From NCBI GenBank assembly GCA_910577515.1, contig CAJTLW010000005.1, forward strand, positions 24,166-88,165: 64,000 nucleotides of DNA, read 5' to 3'. The first letter of the stretch is position 1, and every line of letters starts with the position of its first letter. Made by a program: the position numbers and the translations under genes. Below are positions 34,676 to 43,592 of this stretch, piece by piece. Below the pieces are notes generated by a model. It saw nothing but the letters and a program-made list of their open reading frames with translations. It was not told the DNA's origin and did not search any database. The DNA comes from an uncultured Vampirovibrio sp. (lineage in GTDB: Bacteria > Cyanobacteriota > Vampirovibrionia > Gastranaerophilales > Gastranaerophilaceae).

Positions 34676-34793
34676 GGTCAAAGTATCGGAAATCAATATA
34701 AAGCTGACAGCACCGTTGTTAAGAAAATGGCTATGGCAAAAGAAGGAGAACGCGCCTTCAAAAAATTAACCAGCAGAAGTTAATATCAATAAT

Positions 34794-34827
34794 AAAAATA
34801 CAGGGAAAATCAATTCCCTGTATTTTT
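34794..34827. terminator. Terminator between the repeat gene and the CMD-cupin gene
   Basis: A perfect 14-bp stem AAAAATACAGGGAA (34794-34807) with its complement (34814-34827), six-base loop. It lies after the TAA that ends the read-through extension, not right after the TAG. Confidence 0.9.
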
Positions 34828-35844
34828 TTATCTTAACTTATTATATTCGCTAGCTGAAACTTCTTCCAGCCATTCTGTTGAAGAGCTTTCTGCGGGTACT
34901 TCAAGTGCAAGATGAGAAAACCAGCTATCCTTAGCCGCCCCATGCCAATGTTTTATTTCAGCCGGTATATTTACAACATCTCCAGGTTTCAATTCTCTTA
35001 CGGGTTTTCCCCATTCTTGATAATAGCCCCTTCCCTGCACTGCGATTAAAATTTGCCCTCCCTTATGATGAATATGCCAGTTATTCCTGCATCCAGGTTC
35101 AAACGTAACATTTGCAATATTAAGCTGCTCTTTTGATAGAGCGTTTAAATAACTTGTTCCTTTAAAATATTTTGCATAATCGACGTTTAGCTCACCAATT
35201 CCAAACATTTCAGCCTTTGGCATGCTTGCAAGAGTTAAAATTTCTTTTATTTGATTTTCATTAAGCCCCGTATTTTTACCCATTTCAATATGCGCATTTA
35301 GCTGCGGCTCAACACCACTCATAGACCCAAGTGCGGCAATAGTTGCCACTTCTCTTTCCTGATTAGTCAAAACACCGCGTGCAAAAATGTCTGCAAAAAG
35401 ATGTTCTTTTAAATAGGAATCAATTGCAGGTGCAAAATCAAATAAAGCACCTTTCACATGGTCTCCTGTCAATTCTACCTGCACTTTGTCACCATAAGCA
35501 AATTTATCCATATCTTTTGGAAGAATCTTGCCTTCTTCGCCAATTTTATCATTTTTATCTTTACGGTTTTCAAGAACATTCATAAATGCGCCAATACCGT
35601 TTAGGCTCCTTGGAAAACCGCAATAAGCATACATTTGAACTAAAATTTCTTTAATCTCATTTACGGTTAAACCATCATCCAAGGCAGCATTTAAGGCACC
35701 TTTCAGCTTTTCTAAATCTCCAGCAGCAGTATAAGATGCTATTTTTACAATATTTGCCTGCTTTGTTGTTAAATTTTCCCCTGCCATAACTTTACCTCCG
35801 GTTAAAATCATTGTTAATAAAAACAAAATAAGTATTTTTTTCAT
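34828..35844 (-). CDS. Exported carboxymuconolactone-decarboxylase-like protein fused to a cupin
   Basis: A 338-residue protein with a signal peptide (ILILFLLTMILTGGKVMA, ending near residue 21). Two CMD/AhpD-like helical domains follow (about 25-95 and 125-205); the first has YAYCGFPRSLNG with a single cysteine, and the second lacks it. A C-terminal cupin has metal-ligand histidines in NNWHIHHKGGQIL and IKHWHGAAKDSW (about 255-320). Such fusions are usually annotated as CMD-cupin proteins of unknown substrate. Export suggests an envelope or periplasmic role. AAGGAATT lies upstream of the ATG. Monocistronic. Confidence 0.85.
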   Translation of the reverse strand: MKKILILFLLTMILTGGKVMAGENLTTKQANIVKIASYTAAGDLEKLKGALNAALDDGLTVNEIKEILVQMYAYCGFPRSLNGIGAFMNVLENRKDKNDKIGEEGKILPKDMDKFAYGDKVQVELTGDHVKGALFDFAPAIDSYLKEHLFADIFARGVLTNQEREVATIAALGSMSGVEPQLNAHIEMGKNTGLNENQIKEILTLASMPKAEMFGIGELNVDYAKYFKGTSYLNALSKEQLNIANVTFEPGCRNNWHIHHKGGQILIAVQGRGYYQEWGKPVRELKPGDVVNIPAEIKHWHGAAKDSWFSHLALEVPAESSSTEWLEEVSASEYNKLR

Positions 35845-35922
35845 AACAAATAATTCCTTTTATCTTCATAAAAGAATTATAAAACCTGGAGCCAGCTTTA
35901 AGTCAACAATATTTTAACAGAA

Positions 35923-36489
35923 TTATTTTTTAAACAAATGCCTGATTTCAGAAAACAATTTAATTAAAAGCCCTTGCAATAAAGTTTGGCGCTCATAAAA
36001 AATAATTTTGCCGTCAATTTTTGGTAAATTCATATCCGGCCTGAAATTTGAATGACGAAAATCAGCGCAACCACCGATAGATAATATTTTTCCAAAATTT
36101 TTAAGCGAAGAATGACGAAAATCAGCATTACCACTTATTTTTACAACATTTTCAATCAATTTTTCTTCATCAATTCCGATATCAGAATATGTAATATTTT
36201 TTGAAGGCTGCCTATATTCAGAAAGACCAAATAAACCATTTCTTTGGATAAAAACCCCGATGTTGAAATAATCAAAAATTTCTCTAATATCATTTCTGCT
36301 TATTGCATCCGCTAAATCCGCCTTGATTTCTTCAATTTCTGCAAGCAAAAATCTGTCTTTTATTTGTTTATCCGCTTCAAAAGGTGATGTTGCGGCAATA
36401 TTTTGTTCTGTCTGCTGTTTTTTTTCACCGCAAGCTGCAGTTTTTATATCAGATACAATATCTTCTTTATTATTAAACTCTTGTTCCAT
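35923..36489 (-). CDS. Hypothetical protein with a short beta-solenoid repeat
   Basis: A 188-residue protein. An acidic helical N-terminal half is followed by repeats of the kind 'I-x-GNADFRHSSLKNFGKILSIGG-CADFRHSNF' (about residues 118-165), found in several gut bacterial proteins as a leucine-rich-like solenoid. A basic helical tail ends the protein. No signal peptide. The ribosome-binding site is weak (AAAGGT, about 13 bases upstream). Function unknown. Confidence 0.6.
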   Translation of the reverse strand: MEQEFNNKEDIVSDIKTAACGEKKQQTEQNIAATSPFEADKQIKDRFLLAEIEEIKADLADAISRNDIREIFDYFNIGVFIQRNGLFGLSEYRQPSKNITYSDIGIDEEKLIENVVKISGNADFRHSSLKNFGKILSIGGCADFRHSNFRPDMNLPKIDGKIIFYERQTLLQGLLIKLFSEIRHLFKK

Positions 36490-36628
36490 AACTATCTTTT
36501 GACCTTTTTACAATTTTATTATACTTTATAAAAAATAAAAATAAAAAAAATTGCCACAATTATTAAGAAAGAATTTTAAGAAACTTTTTATGTTAAAATG
36601 ATGTGGAAGTTATTTTGAGAGAAATTTT

Positions 36629-37558
36629 ATGGAAATAGATTTAGTATACACCTGGGTGGATGATAAAGACCCTGCTTGGGCAAAAAGAAAAGCCGAGTTT
36701 GATGAAAGCGCTAAAGATTGCAATAAAGATGCAATCTCAATATGCAGGTTTTTCAACAACGATGAATTAAAATATTCTCTGCGCTCTGCTGAAAAAAATA
36801 TCCCCTGGATTAGAAAGATTTTTATTATAACAGATAACCAGACCCCTGATTGGCTTGATACAAATAACGATAGGGTAAAAATAGTTGACCATAAAGAAAT
36901 TCTTCCAAATGATAAGCTGCCTCTTTATAATGCAGCTGCAATAGAAAATGGAATATCGGAAATTAAGGAACTATCTGAATTTTTTATATATGCAAATGAT
37001 GATATGTTTTTTTGGAACAAAATGGAGCCTGAATTTTTCTTTGAAGGTGAAAAACCAATCTGCAGGCTTGGGTCCAAAATAAAGAAAAATAAAGAATATA
37101 AACACCTTTATGGCGCCATGATTTATAGAGCATACTCTCTTGTAAAAGAAAAATTCGGGGTAGAGGTTCCATATTTTCCACACCACAATGCAGACAGCTA
37201 CAAAAAATCTTTATTTAAAGAATGTAAGGAAGTATTTAAAGAACAGTTTGATGCCACAACCAACAATCGTTTCAGAGATTTTTCCGATATGCAAAGAAGC
37301 GTCATTTCATATTATTCAATAGCAAAAAATGAGGCTTTAGCGAAAAATGTAGCCTTGAATTTCTTTGAAAAATTAACAGGTAAAACACCAGACAGTGAAT
37401 TTATTTCTGCAACTATGAAAAAAATTCCAAAAATTAAAAACACAAAAGCAAAATTGCTTTGTATAAATGACACACTAAAGACCACTAATGAAGCAAGAAA
37501 GCTGGTTAAAGAAATATTAGATGCAAAATTTCCAGAAAAATCGAGTTTTGAAAAATAA
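36629..37558 (+). CDS. Stealth-family phosphotransferase (capsule/surface polysaccharide)
   Basis: A 309-residue enzyme of the Stealth family, which makes hexose-1-phosphate-linked surface polymers. Conserved regions are visible in order: CR1 IDLVYTWVDDKDPAW (residues 3-17), CR2 with FFNNDELKYSLRSAEKNIPW and IFIITDNQTPDWL, the acidic FIYANDDMFF, and CR3 with PHHNADSYKKS. It overlaps the following GT9 gene by one base. The pair is probably a small glycan-assembly operon separate from the larger cluster at 40.8-50.8 kb. Confidence 0.9.
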   Translation: MEIDLVYTWVDDKDPAWAKRKAEFDESAKDCNKDAISICRFFNNDELKYSLRSAEKNIPWIRKIFIITDNQTPDWLDTNNDRVKIVDHKEILPNDKLPLYNAAAIENGISEIKELSEFFIYANDDMFFWNKMEPEFFFEGEKPICRLGSKIKKNKEYKHLYGAMIYRAYSLVKEKFGVEVPYFPHHNADSYKKSLFKECKEVFKEQFDATTNNRFRDFSDMQRSVISYYSIAKNEALAKNVALNFFEKLTGKTPDSEFISATMKKIPKIKNTKAKLLCINDTLKTTNEARKLVKEILDAKFPEKSSFEK

Positions 37559-38484
37559 TGAAAAATATGCAAGATAAAGAAAAAATATTTTTAATATTCA
37601 ACACATCCTGTTTTGGGGATGTTTTAATATGCAATTCCTTGTGTCAAAACATAAAAAGGCTTTACCCGAATTCAAAAACCGTTTTTATTGTAAATAAACC
37701 GTTTTATGAAGCAGCAAAAGGCCAGGATTGCGTTGATGAGGTTATAATCTACGACAAAAAAGGCGAACATAAGGGCATTAAAGGATTTTTCAAATTTATA
37801 AAAGATTTTAAATATAAACATCCTGATATTTCAATTATAGCCTATAAAAATACAAGAAATTTCTGGACAAGTGTATTTTTAGGCTCTAAAAAAATATCTA
37901 ACGGCAAAAAATTTGATTTGAATACCCCATCCCAAACCCAGGTTTTAAACCTTTTAAATAAAATTACAAAAGAAAAATTGGTTGACTGCCCGATAAAATT
38001 TAAAGCTGAAGGTAAAATTCCAAATAGTTTAGATAACATGCTTTTTGAAGGTGAAAAATATATTTCTCTTTGCACCACTACAAAAAATCCGCCAAAGGAT
38101 ATGCCCTTAAAAGATGCCGTTCGCTTGATTGATTTAATAAATAAAAATACAAAATATAAGGTTGTTTTTACAGGCGCAGGGGCAGTTTCCAAAGAATATG
38201 CAGAAAACCTTAAGAAACAAGGGGCAGATTTTATTGATTTAACCGATAAAACTTCTATTTTAGAGCTTGCAGAAATTTTAAAACTTTCAAAATGTCTTAT
38301 AAGTGTTGATACAGGAACAATGCATCTTGGCTATGCCGTTAGCGTTCCTTTAATTGCTGTCTTTTATGAAGATATAACCCTTGGAAGATGGGCGCCAAAC
38401 CCGAAATTTTATAATTCAATTTTAATCAAAGAAAACCAGACTCCTGAAAATATCTTTCAAAACGCTATGAAAATCATCGGGTAA
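37558..38484 (+). CDS. Glycosyltransferase family 9 (heptosyltransferase-like)
   Basis: A 308-residue GT-B fold enzyme. The N-terminus NTSCFGDVLICNSLCQNIKR is the ADP-heptosyltransferase-type acceptor loop (usually GDxLxxTP). The C-terminal donor-binding motif is SVDTGTMHLGYAVSVPLIAVF. It transfers a sugar onto a lipopolysaccharide core or similar glycan; the donor sugar is not determined. Translationally coupled to the Stealth gene. Its 3' end overlaps the convergent sdaAA gene by 11 bp. Confidence 0.88.
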   Translation: MKNMQDKEKIFLIFNTSCFGDVLICNSLCQNIKRLYPNSKTVFIVNKPFYEAAKGQDCVDEVIIYDKKGEHKGIKGFFKFIKDFKYKHPDISIIAYKNTRNFWTSVFLGSKKISNGKKFDLNTPSQTQVLNLLNKITKEKLVDCPIKFKAEGKIPNSLDNMLFEGEKYISLCTTTKNPPKDMPLKDAVRLIDLINKNTKYKVVFTGAGAVSKEYAENLKKQGADFIDLTDKTSILELAEILKLSKCLISVDTGTMHLGYAVSVPLIAVFYEDITLGRWAPNPKFYNSILIKENQTPENIFQNAMKIIG

Positions 38485-39382
38485 ATTTTTCTTTTAAAAA
38501 CTTTTCAATTTCTATACCTGTTTTTGTCTTTGCAAGCCCAGCTTCAGAACTCTCCTTTAAAGACACGGCCATAAGTTCACCTGTTTCCTTCATTGCATCC
38601 ACAACATCATCCAATGGAATTTTAGATTTCACTCCAAATAGCGATAATTCAGCTGCAACAAGCGCATTGAACGCCATAAAAACATTTCTTTTTACACAAG
38701 GTACTTCAACAAGCCCGCTCACAGGGTCACAGGTCAGCCCTAAAATATTCTTTAAAGAAAGCGCACAGGCATTTAAAATATCTTCATTTCTGCCTCCCAA
38801 AATAAAACATACTGCACCTGCCGCCATAGCCGCAGCTACACCGCATTCTGCCTGACACCCTGCAACAGCACCAGCAAGTGCCATTTTTGATGATACAATT
38901 TCACCGATTATACCTGCTAAAATAAGTGCATCAACAAGTTTTTCATTAGGTAGACTTAATTCTTCGCCAAGCGCAATTAATACACCAGGCACTATTCCGC
39001 AAGAACCAGCCGTAGGGCAGGCTGCAATTTTTCCCATCCTTGCATTTTCCTCTATAACAGATAGAGTATAGATTATCACTTTTTTTTGAACAGGAGACAA
39101 TGTTGAAAACCTTGCCCCATCAAGTTTTAAGGCTTCAATTGCCTCTTTTACAAGTGCAGTATTTTCGCCAGATAAGCCGCTTTTAGATAATTCATTAGTT
39201 TTTAAGCCGTTTGAAACCGCTTCTTTCATTGTGTTTAAAATGTTTTTCACTCTTCTTCTGAATTCTTCAACCGAAATTTCCAAAAATTCTGCTTCATTTT
39301 TCTGCACAAAAGAATAAATATCGGCTGTTCCTGCCTCATTTAATGCATCTATAAGTTCTTTAAATGTTTTTATATCCATCAC
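38474..39382 (-). CDS. sdaAA: L-serine dehydratase, iron-sulfur-dependent, alpha subunit
   Basis: Together with SdaAB it converts L-serine to pyruvate and ammonia using a [4Fe-4S] cluster. The 302-residue alpha subunit has the cluster region CPTAGSCGIVPGVLIALGEE and GLTCDPVSGLVEVPCVKRN. It is encoded downstream of sdaAB with a four-base overlap, the two-gene arrangement common in Firmicutes and other anaerobes. A serine fermentation or nitrogen role is likely. Confidence 0.96.
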   Translation of the reverse strand: MMDIKTFKELIDALNEAGTADIYSFVQKNEAEFLEISVEEFRRRVKNILNTMKEAVSNGLKTNELSKSGLSGENTALVKEAIEALKLDGARFSTLSPVQKKVIIYTLSVIEENARMGKIAACPTAGSCGIVPGVLIALGEELSLPNEKLVDALILAGIIGEIVSSKMALAGAVAGCQAECGVAAAMAAGAVCFILGGRNEDILNACALSLKNILGLTCDPVSGLVEVPCVKRNVFMAFNALVAAELSLFGVKSKIPLDDVVDAMKETGELMAVSLKESSEAGLAKTKTGIEIEKFLKEKFTR

Positions 39383-40047
39383 ACAATTTTTTCCAGTTTT
39401 CTAATAAAATACATATCGTTAATTTCAGATAATTTTTTAAGAGTATATTCTGAAACCTCATTATCAAGCGCTATACCCATAGAAGCTACCTGGCCTTTGG
39501 CGTTCCTGTCGCAGTGCATTGAAGCAATGTTTACGTTCTGGCTTTGTATCAAATTTGTTACTCTATATACAACTCCTGGCGCATCTTTATAAATTAAAAT
39601 AAGAGTAGTGTAATCCCCTCTTAAATCAAACTTGTATCCATTGATTTTATTTATACAAATTTCTCCTGCACCAAGAGAAGCCCCTGTCACTTTTACTTCA
39701 TCCTCGCCCAAAAAGCTAATATCAACAGTATTTGGATGCACGCTATAATCTGCCTTATAATGAAAATTGAATTCAATTTCATTTTCTTTTGCAATTTTAT
39801 CAGCATCTTTTAATAACGGATTATCAGGATAAAACCCCATAACGCCAGCTAACAGTGCAAGCTCTGTTCCATGACCGAACCCTGTTTTTGCAAAGGAATT
39901 ATACAAGGTAAAATCGACCCTTTTTATGGTGCTGCCAAATATCCTGCCCGCCATTAAGCCTATCCTGCAGGCGCCTGCAGTGTGAGAGCTGGATGGCCCA
40001 ATCATAGAAGGACCTATTATATCAAGGAGTGTTTTATTTTTGCTCAT
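39379..40047 (-). CDS. sdaAB: L-serine dehydratase, iron-sulfur-dependent, beta subunit
   Basis: The 222-residue subunit has the family start DIIGPSMIGPSSSHTAGACRIG and a C-terminal ACT-like domain (LILIYKDAPGVVYRVTNLIQ, about 150-215), which may sense serine. First gene of the sdaAB-sdaAA operon. GAAAG lies upstream of the ATG. Confidence 0.96.
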   Translation of the reverse strand: MSKNKTLLDIIGPSMIGPSSSHTAGACRIGLMAGRIFGSTIKRVDFTLYNSFAKTGFGHGTELALLAGVMGFYPDNPLLKDADKIAKENEIEFNFHYKADYSVHPNTVDISFLGEDEVKVTGASLGAGEICINKINGYKFDLRGDYTTLILIYKDAPGVVYRVTNLIQSQNVNIASMHCDRNAKGQVASMGIALDNEVSEYTLKKLSEINDMYFIRKLEKIV

Positions 40048-40149
40048 AAATTTTCTTTCATTTAATTAGCTTAAAGCGGCAATTTAAAAAATTTAACTTT
40101 ATTTTAACACTAAAAACAGGTATTATAATAAAAAAAGAGGAAAATTTAA

Positions 40150-40527
40150 ATGAAAAAAACTTTAACAGGCATTATTTTTACATTTTTAATTATGATGGGA
40201 GTAACTATGAGCGACGCTAAAAATTCAATCGATGCAAATGCAAAAAACTATACACAGGTGAGAGCATCACACATTCTTGTTGAAACAAAAACACAAGCTT
40301 CAGGCCTCAAAAACAGGATTGAAGGCGGGGAAGATTTTGCACAAATGGCAAAACAATTTTCTAAATGTCCTTCAGGCCAAAGAGGGGGAGATTTAGGATA
40401 TTTTGGCCGCGGTCAAATGGTACCTGAGTTTGAAACTGCTGCTTTTAATTTGCCTAAAGGCGAGATTTCAGAACCTGTCGAAACTGATTTCGGCTGGCAC
40501 ATAATTAAAGTTACCGATAAGAAGTAA
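40150..40527 (+). CDS. Exported parvulin-type peptidyl-prolyl isomerase
   Basis: A 125-residue protein with a signal peptide (residues 1-24, hydrophobic core IIFTFLIMMGV) followed by one parvulin domain: RASHILVETK, FAQMAKQFSKCPSG, GGDLGYFGRGQMVPEFE and GWHIIKV. It has no chaperone arms of the SurA/PrsA type. It folds proteins in the envelope or periplasm. AGAGGAAA precedes the ATG, and a TATTATAAT -10 region lies about 20 bp further up. Confidence 0.93.
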   Translation: MKKTLTGIIFTFLIMMGVTMSDAKNSIDANAKNYTQVRASHILVETKTQASGLKNRIEGGEDFAQMAKQFSKCPSGQRGGDLGYFGRGQMVPEFETAAFNLPKGEISEPVETDFGWHIIKVTDKK

Positions 40528-40843
40528 TATAAAAAACATAAAACATTCCTTTTTGTTGGATAAAATATTTTCTTATAAGATTGCTTTAAATTACACCATA
40601 ATTTGGAGCAATCTTATTTTAATAGCCTTCATTGTCGTTTTCGCCTTGATAAGGTGGATGCGTCGTCTTCTCATTTTCAAAACTGCCTCTTGTTGTCATA
40701 CCTCGTTTGTATTTTATTGTTGTAAAAATATTTACTCTTTAAAACTCTTGTAAATTATTTTACTTTTAAGGTTTCGACATATTTTTAAAAATCTTTATAC
40801 TTTCCCCGTCCCATCTTTACAAAACTTAAGAAATTTTAAAGTA
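40528..40843. other. Intergenic region (316 bp) with one terminator-like hairpin
   Basis: It contains a ten-base stem, TAAGATTGCT (40576-40585) with AGCAATCTTA (40607-40616), the loop of which also has an AAATTA/TAATTT pairing. It probably terminates the minus-strand glycan operon, or the parvulin gene. The rest is AT-rich with no convincing gene; open frames of 66 codons (plus) and 26 codons (minus) lack properly spaced ribosome-binding sites. Confidence 0.6.
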
Positions 40844-41797
40844 TTAGTTTTTAAATATTTTTTTTACCCTTTTTGCAAAATAAAATCGAATAAGTTTTAT
40901 GATATGTCTTACGATATTTCCAGATTTATAGGCATTGGAAACAATATTAATCCATTGATTAACAATTGCCTCTCTGCCGTAAGTTTCCTTTATTTTTTTT
41001 CTGCATTCAACAAAATCAAAATCAAATTTTATCTCGCCAGATTTTATTTTTTCAATCTTCTCATTCCAATCTTCATTATCTTTTACGATAAAATCTTTCG
41101 GATAATCCAAAAACTCAGCAAGTCTTACATATTCCGGAATGTCACTAACCAAAGCAGGAATACCAAGATAAAGTGTTTTTAACATTCTGCAGTTATCTTT
41201 CGCAAGTCCTGCCGGATTTTTTAACTGCGGAAGTACAATTAAATCAAACTTTTGTATATTTTTGTCCACAGTATCTAAAGACCATTCAATATCTCCGCCT
41301 TTCGTGATAGCAGTGACGCCGTTAATATTTTTAGATTTCAATATTTCATAGTTTGTTAAAGTTCCAAACCAACCTATTTTTGGATTGGATAAATTATACT
41401 GTCCAAGTGGCATATCTTCATCAATTACATCGGGGGTACAACCCAGAACCCCTATATTGTTATTATATTTAAGATACTGCTCTTTCATATACTGACAGCT
41501 TGTAATTACAAAATCCGAATTAAATATCAGATACAAATGTTTATCCGTGTACAAATCATCTATATCAAATACAATAAATTTGTCGCTGCGCATAAACCTG
41601 AAAAATTTCTTTTTGAGACAATTGTAAATACTTTTTTGGAAAACAATAATATCTGCCTCTTTTAAATTCTCATTTATTGAAACGTTATAACCTCTTTTAA
41701 TAAGTTCATCTGCTATATCGTATACTCTTATGCGCGTAGAACCGGTATTTTTATCCGTAGCGGTGTAAAAAGCTATTTTTTTATTCTGAAATTTCAT
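40844..41797 (-). CDS. Glycosyltransferase (GT-B, group 1-like)
   Basis: A 317-residue protein. N-terminal IAFYTATDKNTGSTRIRVYDIADELIKRGY is typical of glycosyltransferases that begin with a nucleotide-fold acceptor domain. The C-terminal domain includes GWFGTLTNYE and KDNCRMLKTLYLGIPALVSDIPEYV, the donor-binding segment of GT4/GT1-like enzymes. The start is placed at the ATG following GGGAAAAAT; eight upstream codons overlap the previous gene. Last gene of the seven-gene minus-strand glycan operon. Donor and acceptor unknown. Confidence 0.8.
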   Translation of the reverse strand: MKFQNKKIAFYTATDKNTGSTRIRVYDIADELIKRGYNVSINENLKEADIIVFQKSIYNCLKKKFFRFMRSDKFIVFDIDDLYTDKHLYLIFNSDFVITSCQYMKEQYLKYNNNIGVLGCTPDVIDEDMPLGQYNLSNPKIGWFGTLTNYEILKSKNINGVTAITKGGDIEWSLDTVDKNIQKFDLIVLPQLKNPAGLAKDNCRMLKTLYLGIPALVSDIPEYVRLAEFLDYPKDFIVKDNEDWNEKIEKIKSGEIKFDFDFVECRKKIKETYGREAIVNQWINIVSNAYKSGNIVRHIIKLIRFYFAKRVKKIFKN

Positions 41798-41807
41798 ATT
41801 TTTCCCA

Positions 41808-42431
41808 TTATTTAGATGCAATTAATCTAAAATCTCTATTACACAATTGACAATGATATTCAGGATTTTCTATTTGTATATTTTTATATCCCAATTTTTC
41901 AAGCTCGTATTTTAAATGCTCGGCAGACCAACCAAATTTGTATGTAATATAATTAACTTTATTTTGATGTTCACCCAAATCAAAAGCATATATTGCACGA
42001 AGTGCTTCAATATATGACAAATAGCCCTTTTCATCACACAAAGAGTCAACACCTAAAATATTTTTTGAAAGCTTTTTTATATCAGGAATTTCTATAATAA
42101 GCCTTCCGTCATTTTCAAGAAGATTATAGCAGTCTTTTAAAAAATCCAGAGCTTCATGAAATCTGAGGTACGAAAGGCCGTGAATTATTTTAATATTTTT
42201 TATTGAATGATTACTAAAATATTTTTTTACATCAATCATATCCATAATTAGGTCTGTTTTCACGGACGGATTTGCATCAATATTAACCCAGCCCTTTTCG
42301 TACAGGCGACCACAGCACAAATGCAGGTTTAGCTCCTTCTTTTTAAAATATAAGAATAATATATGCAGTTTTTTATACAATACATTATTTTTAAACACTA
42401 TATTAACTATTTTTCTTAACTCATTTTTCAT
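41808..42431 (-). CDS. SAM-dependent methyltransferase (glycan cluster)
   Basis: A 207-residue class I methyltransferase. Motif I appears as LNLHLCCGRLYEKGWVNIDANP and the acidic motif as NDGRLIIEIPDI. The family (methyltransferase 11-like, 'predicted SAM-dependent methyltransferase' of polysaccharide loci) often methylates a sugar or the chain end. The ATG after AAGGG is chosen; the open frame runs seven codons further up into the aminotransferase gene. Confidence 0.8.
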   Translation of the reverse strand: MKNELRKIVNIVFKNNVLYKKLHILFLYFKKKELNLHLCCGRLYEKGWVNIDANPSVKTDLIMDMIDVKKYFSNHSIKNIKIIHGLSYLRFHEALDFLKDCYNLLENDGRLIIEIPDIKKLSKNILGVDSLCDEKGYLSYIEALRAIYAFDLGEHQNKVNYITYKFGWSAEHLKYELEKLGYKNIQIENPEYHCQLCNRDFRLIASK

Positions 42432-42441
42432 AATAGAACCC

Positions 42442-43581
42442 TTATCTTGCATATTTTATAACTTGCTCAGCTATATATTCCCTGTCTTCTTTGGTTACCC
42501 ACCAGCCCACAGGTATACAAAGATGTGTCTTATTAAACTGCTCAACACCAGGAAGGTTTGTTCTAAATTCCGCAAACATTGAGTGGGTATCATTTCTTGC
42601 ATGAACTTTTGAAGCCATAATGTTCAATTCTTTTAATTTCGACATCAATTCATCTCTATTGTTCACATGTATTGTATATAACCAATAAGCAGATTTGCCG
42701 TCAGGATTTTCGGGTACAATTGTAATATTTGCAGCATCTTTAAATGCTTCATCATAAAATTTGGCATTTTCCCTGTGTTTAGATAAAATTTCGGACAGAT
42801 GTTTAAAATTAGCATTTCCTATAACAGCACAAACATCGTTCATGTGGAATTTGTATCCGGCTTCCGGCACATCTACTTCACATCTTAAATCAATACCTTC
42901 CCTAATGGTTCTATCTATTCCATACCATTTCAAAAGTTTTGCTCTTTCAAAGTCTTTTTCCGATTTCATCCACAATAGACCGCCATCAACGGAAGTTATA
43001 TGCTTTATTGCTTGAAGAGAGTTCATTGAAAAATCCGAATGATTGCCGAATTTTTGACCTTTGTATTCCATACCCATAGAATGTGCACCGTCTTCAACCG
43101 TTTTTATTCCTGCATCATGCGCAATTTTATTTATTTTATCAATATCGCAAGGGTTGCCGCCCCAATGCACCATTGTGACAGCTTTTGTGTTTTTTGTAAT
43201 TTTTCTTTCAATATCTTCAGATGATATTGAGCCTGTGATGGGGTCAACATCTGCCCAAACAATTTTTGCACCGTTGCTTAAAATCGGGGTATTTGTGGCT
43301 GTGCAAGTTATAGGTGTTGAAATTATCTCATCAGTATTTGAATTATAATATCCCTTGTAATCGTTTGGATGCAATGCCATATGATATGCAAGATGCAAAC
43401 CCGAAGTTCCTGAATTTAAAGTCACAAGCTTGTCATTACCTGCATATGCTTTCAAACTCGCTTCAAACTCCTGAACTCTCGGACCCTCGCCAATCCAGCC
43501 GCTATGAATTGTTTCTAAAAGAGGTTCATCGACATCATTTGACACATAAACTTTAAACAAAGGTATTGTTTTCTCTATCAT
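42442..43581 (-). CDS. DegT/DnrJ/EryC1-type PLP-dependent sugar aminotransferase
   Basis: A 379-residue aminotransferase that makes amino sugars from nucleotide-linked keto sugars. The fold-type I signature is clear: LNSGTSGLHLAYHMAL, the PLP-aspartate in VEDGAHSMGMEYKG, and the Schiff-base lysine in SMNSLQAIKHITSVDGG. Typical products are 4-amino-4,6-dideoxy or 3-amino sugars; which one is not clear, because no dedicated 4,6-dehydratase or ketoisomerase is in the operon. Confidence 0.93.
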   Translation of the reverse strand: MIEKTIPLFKVYVSNDVDEPLLETIHSGWIGEGPRVQEFEASLKAYAGNDKLVTLNSGTSGLHLAYHMALHPNDYKGYYNSNTDEIISTPITCTATNTPILSNGAKIVWADVDPITGSISSEDIERKITKNTKAVTMVHWGGNPCDIDKINKIAHDAGIKTVEDGAHSMGMEYKGQKFGNHSDFSMNSLQAIKHITSVDGGLLWMKSEKDFERAKLLKWYGIDRTIREGIDLRCEVDVPEAGYKFHMNDVCAVIGNANFKHLSEILSKHRENAKFYDEAFKDAANITIVPENPDGKSAYWLYTIHVNNRDELMSKLKELNIMASKVHARNDTHSMFAEFRTNLPGVEQFNKTHLCIPVGWWVTKEDREYIAEQVIKYAR

Positions 43582-43592
43582 AAATTTTCTCC

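Noticed and set aside
40622..40702. 26-codon minus-strand frame with GAGG next to its ATG
   Set aside because: The Shine-Dalgarno is one base from the ATG and the peptide has no recognisable character; not enough to call a gene.
40553..40753. 66-codon plus-strand frame after the parvulin gene
   Set aside because: No ribosome-binding site, and it runs through the terminator-like hairpin.
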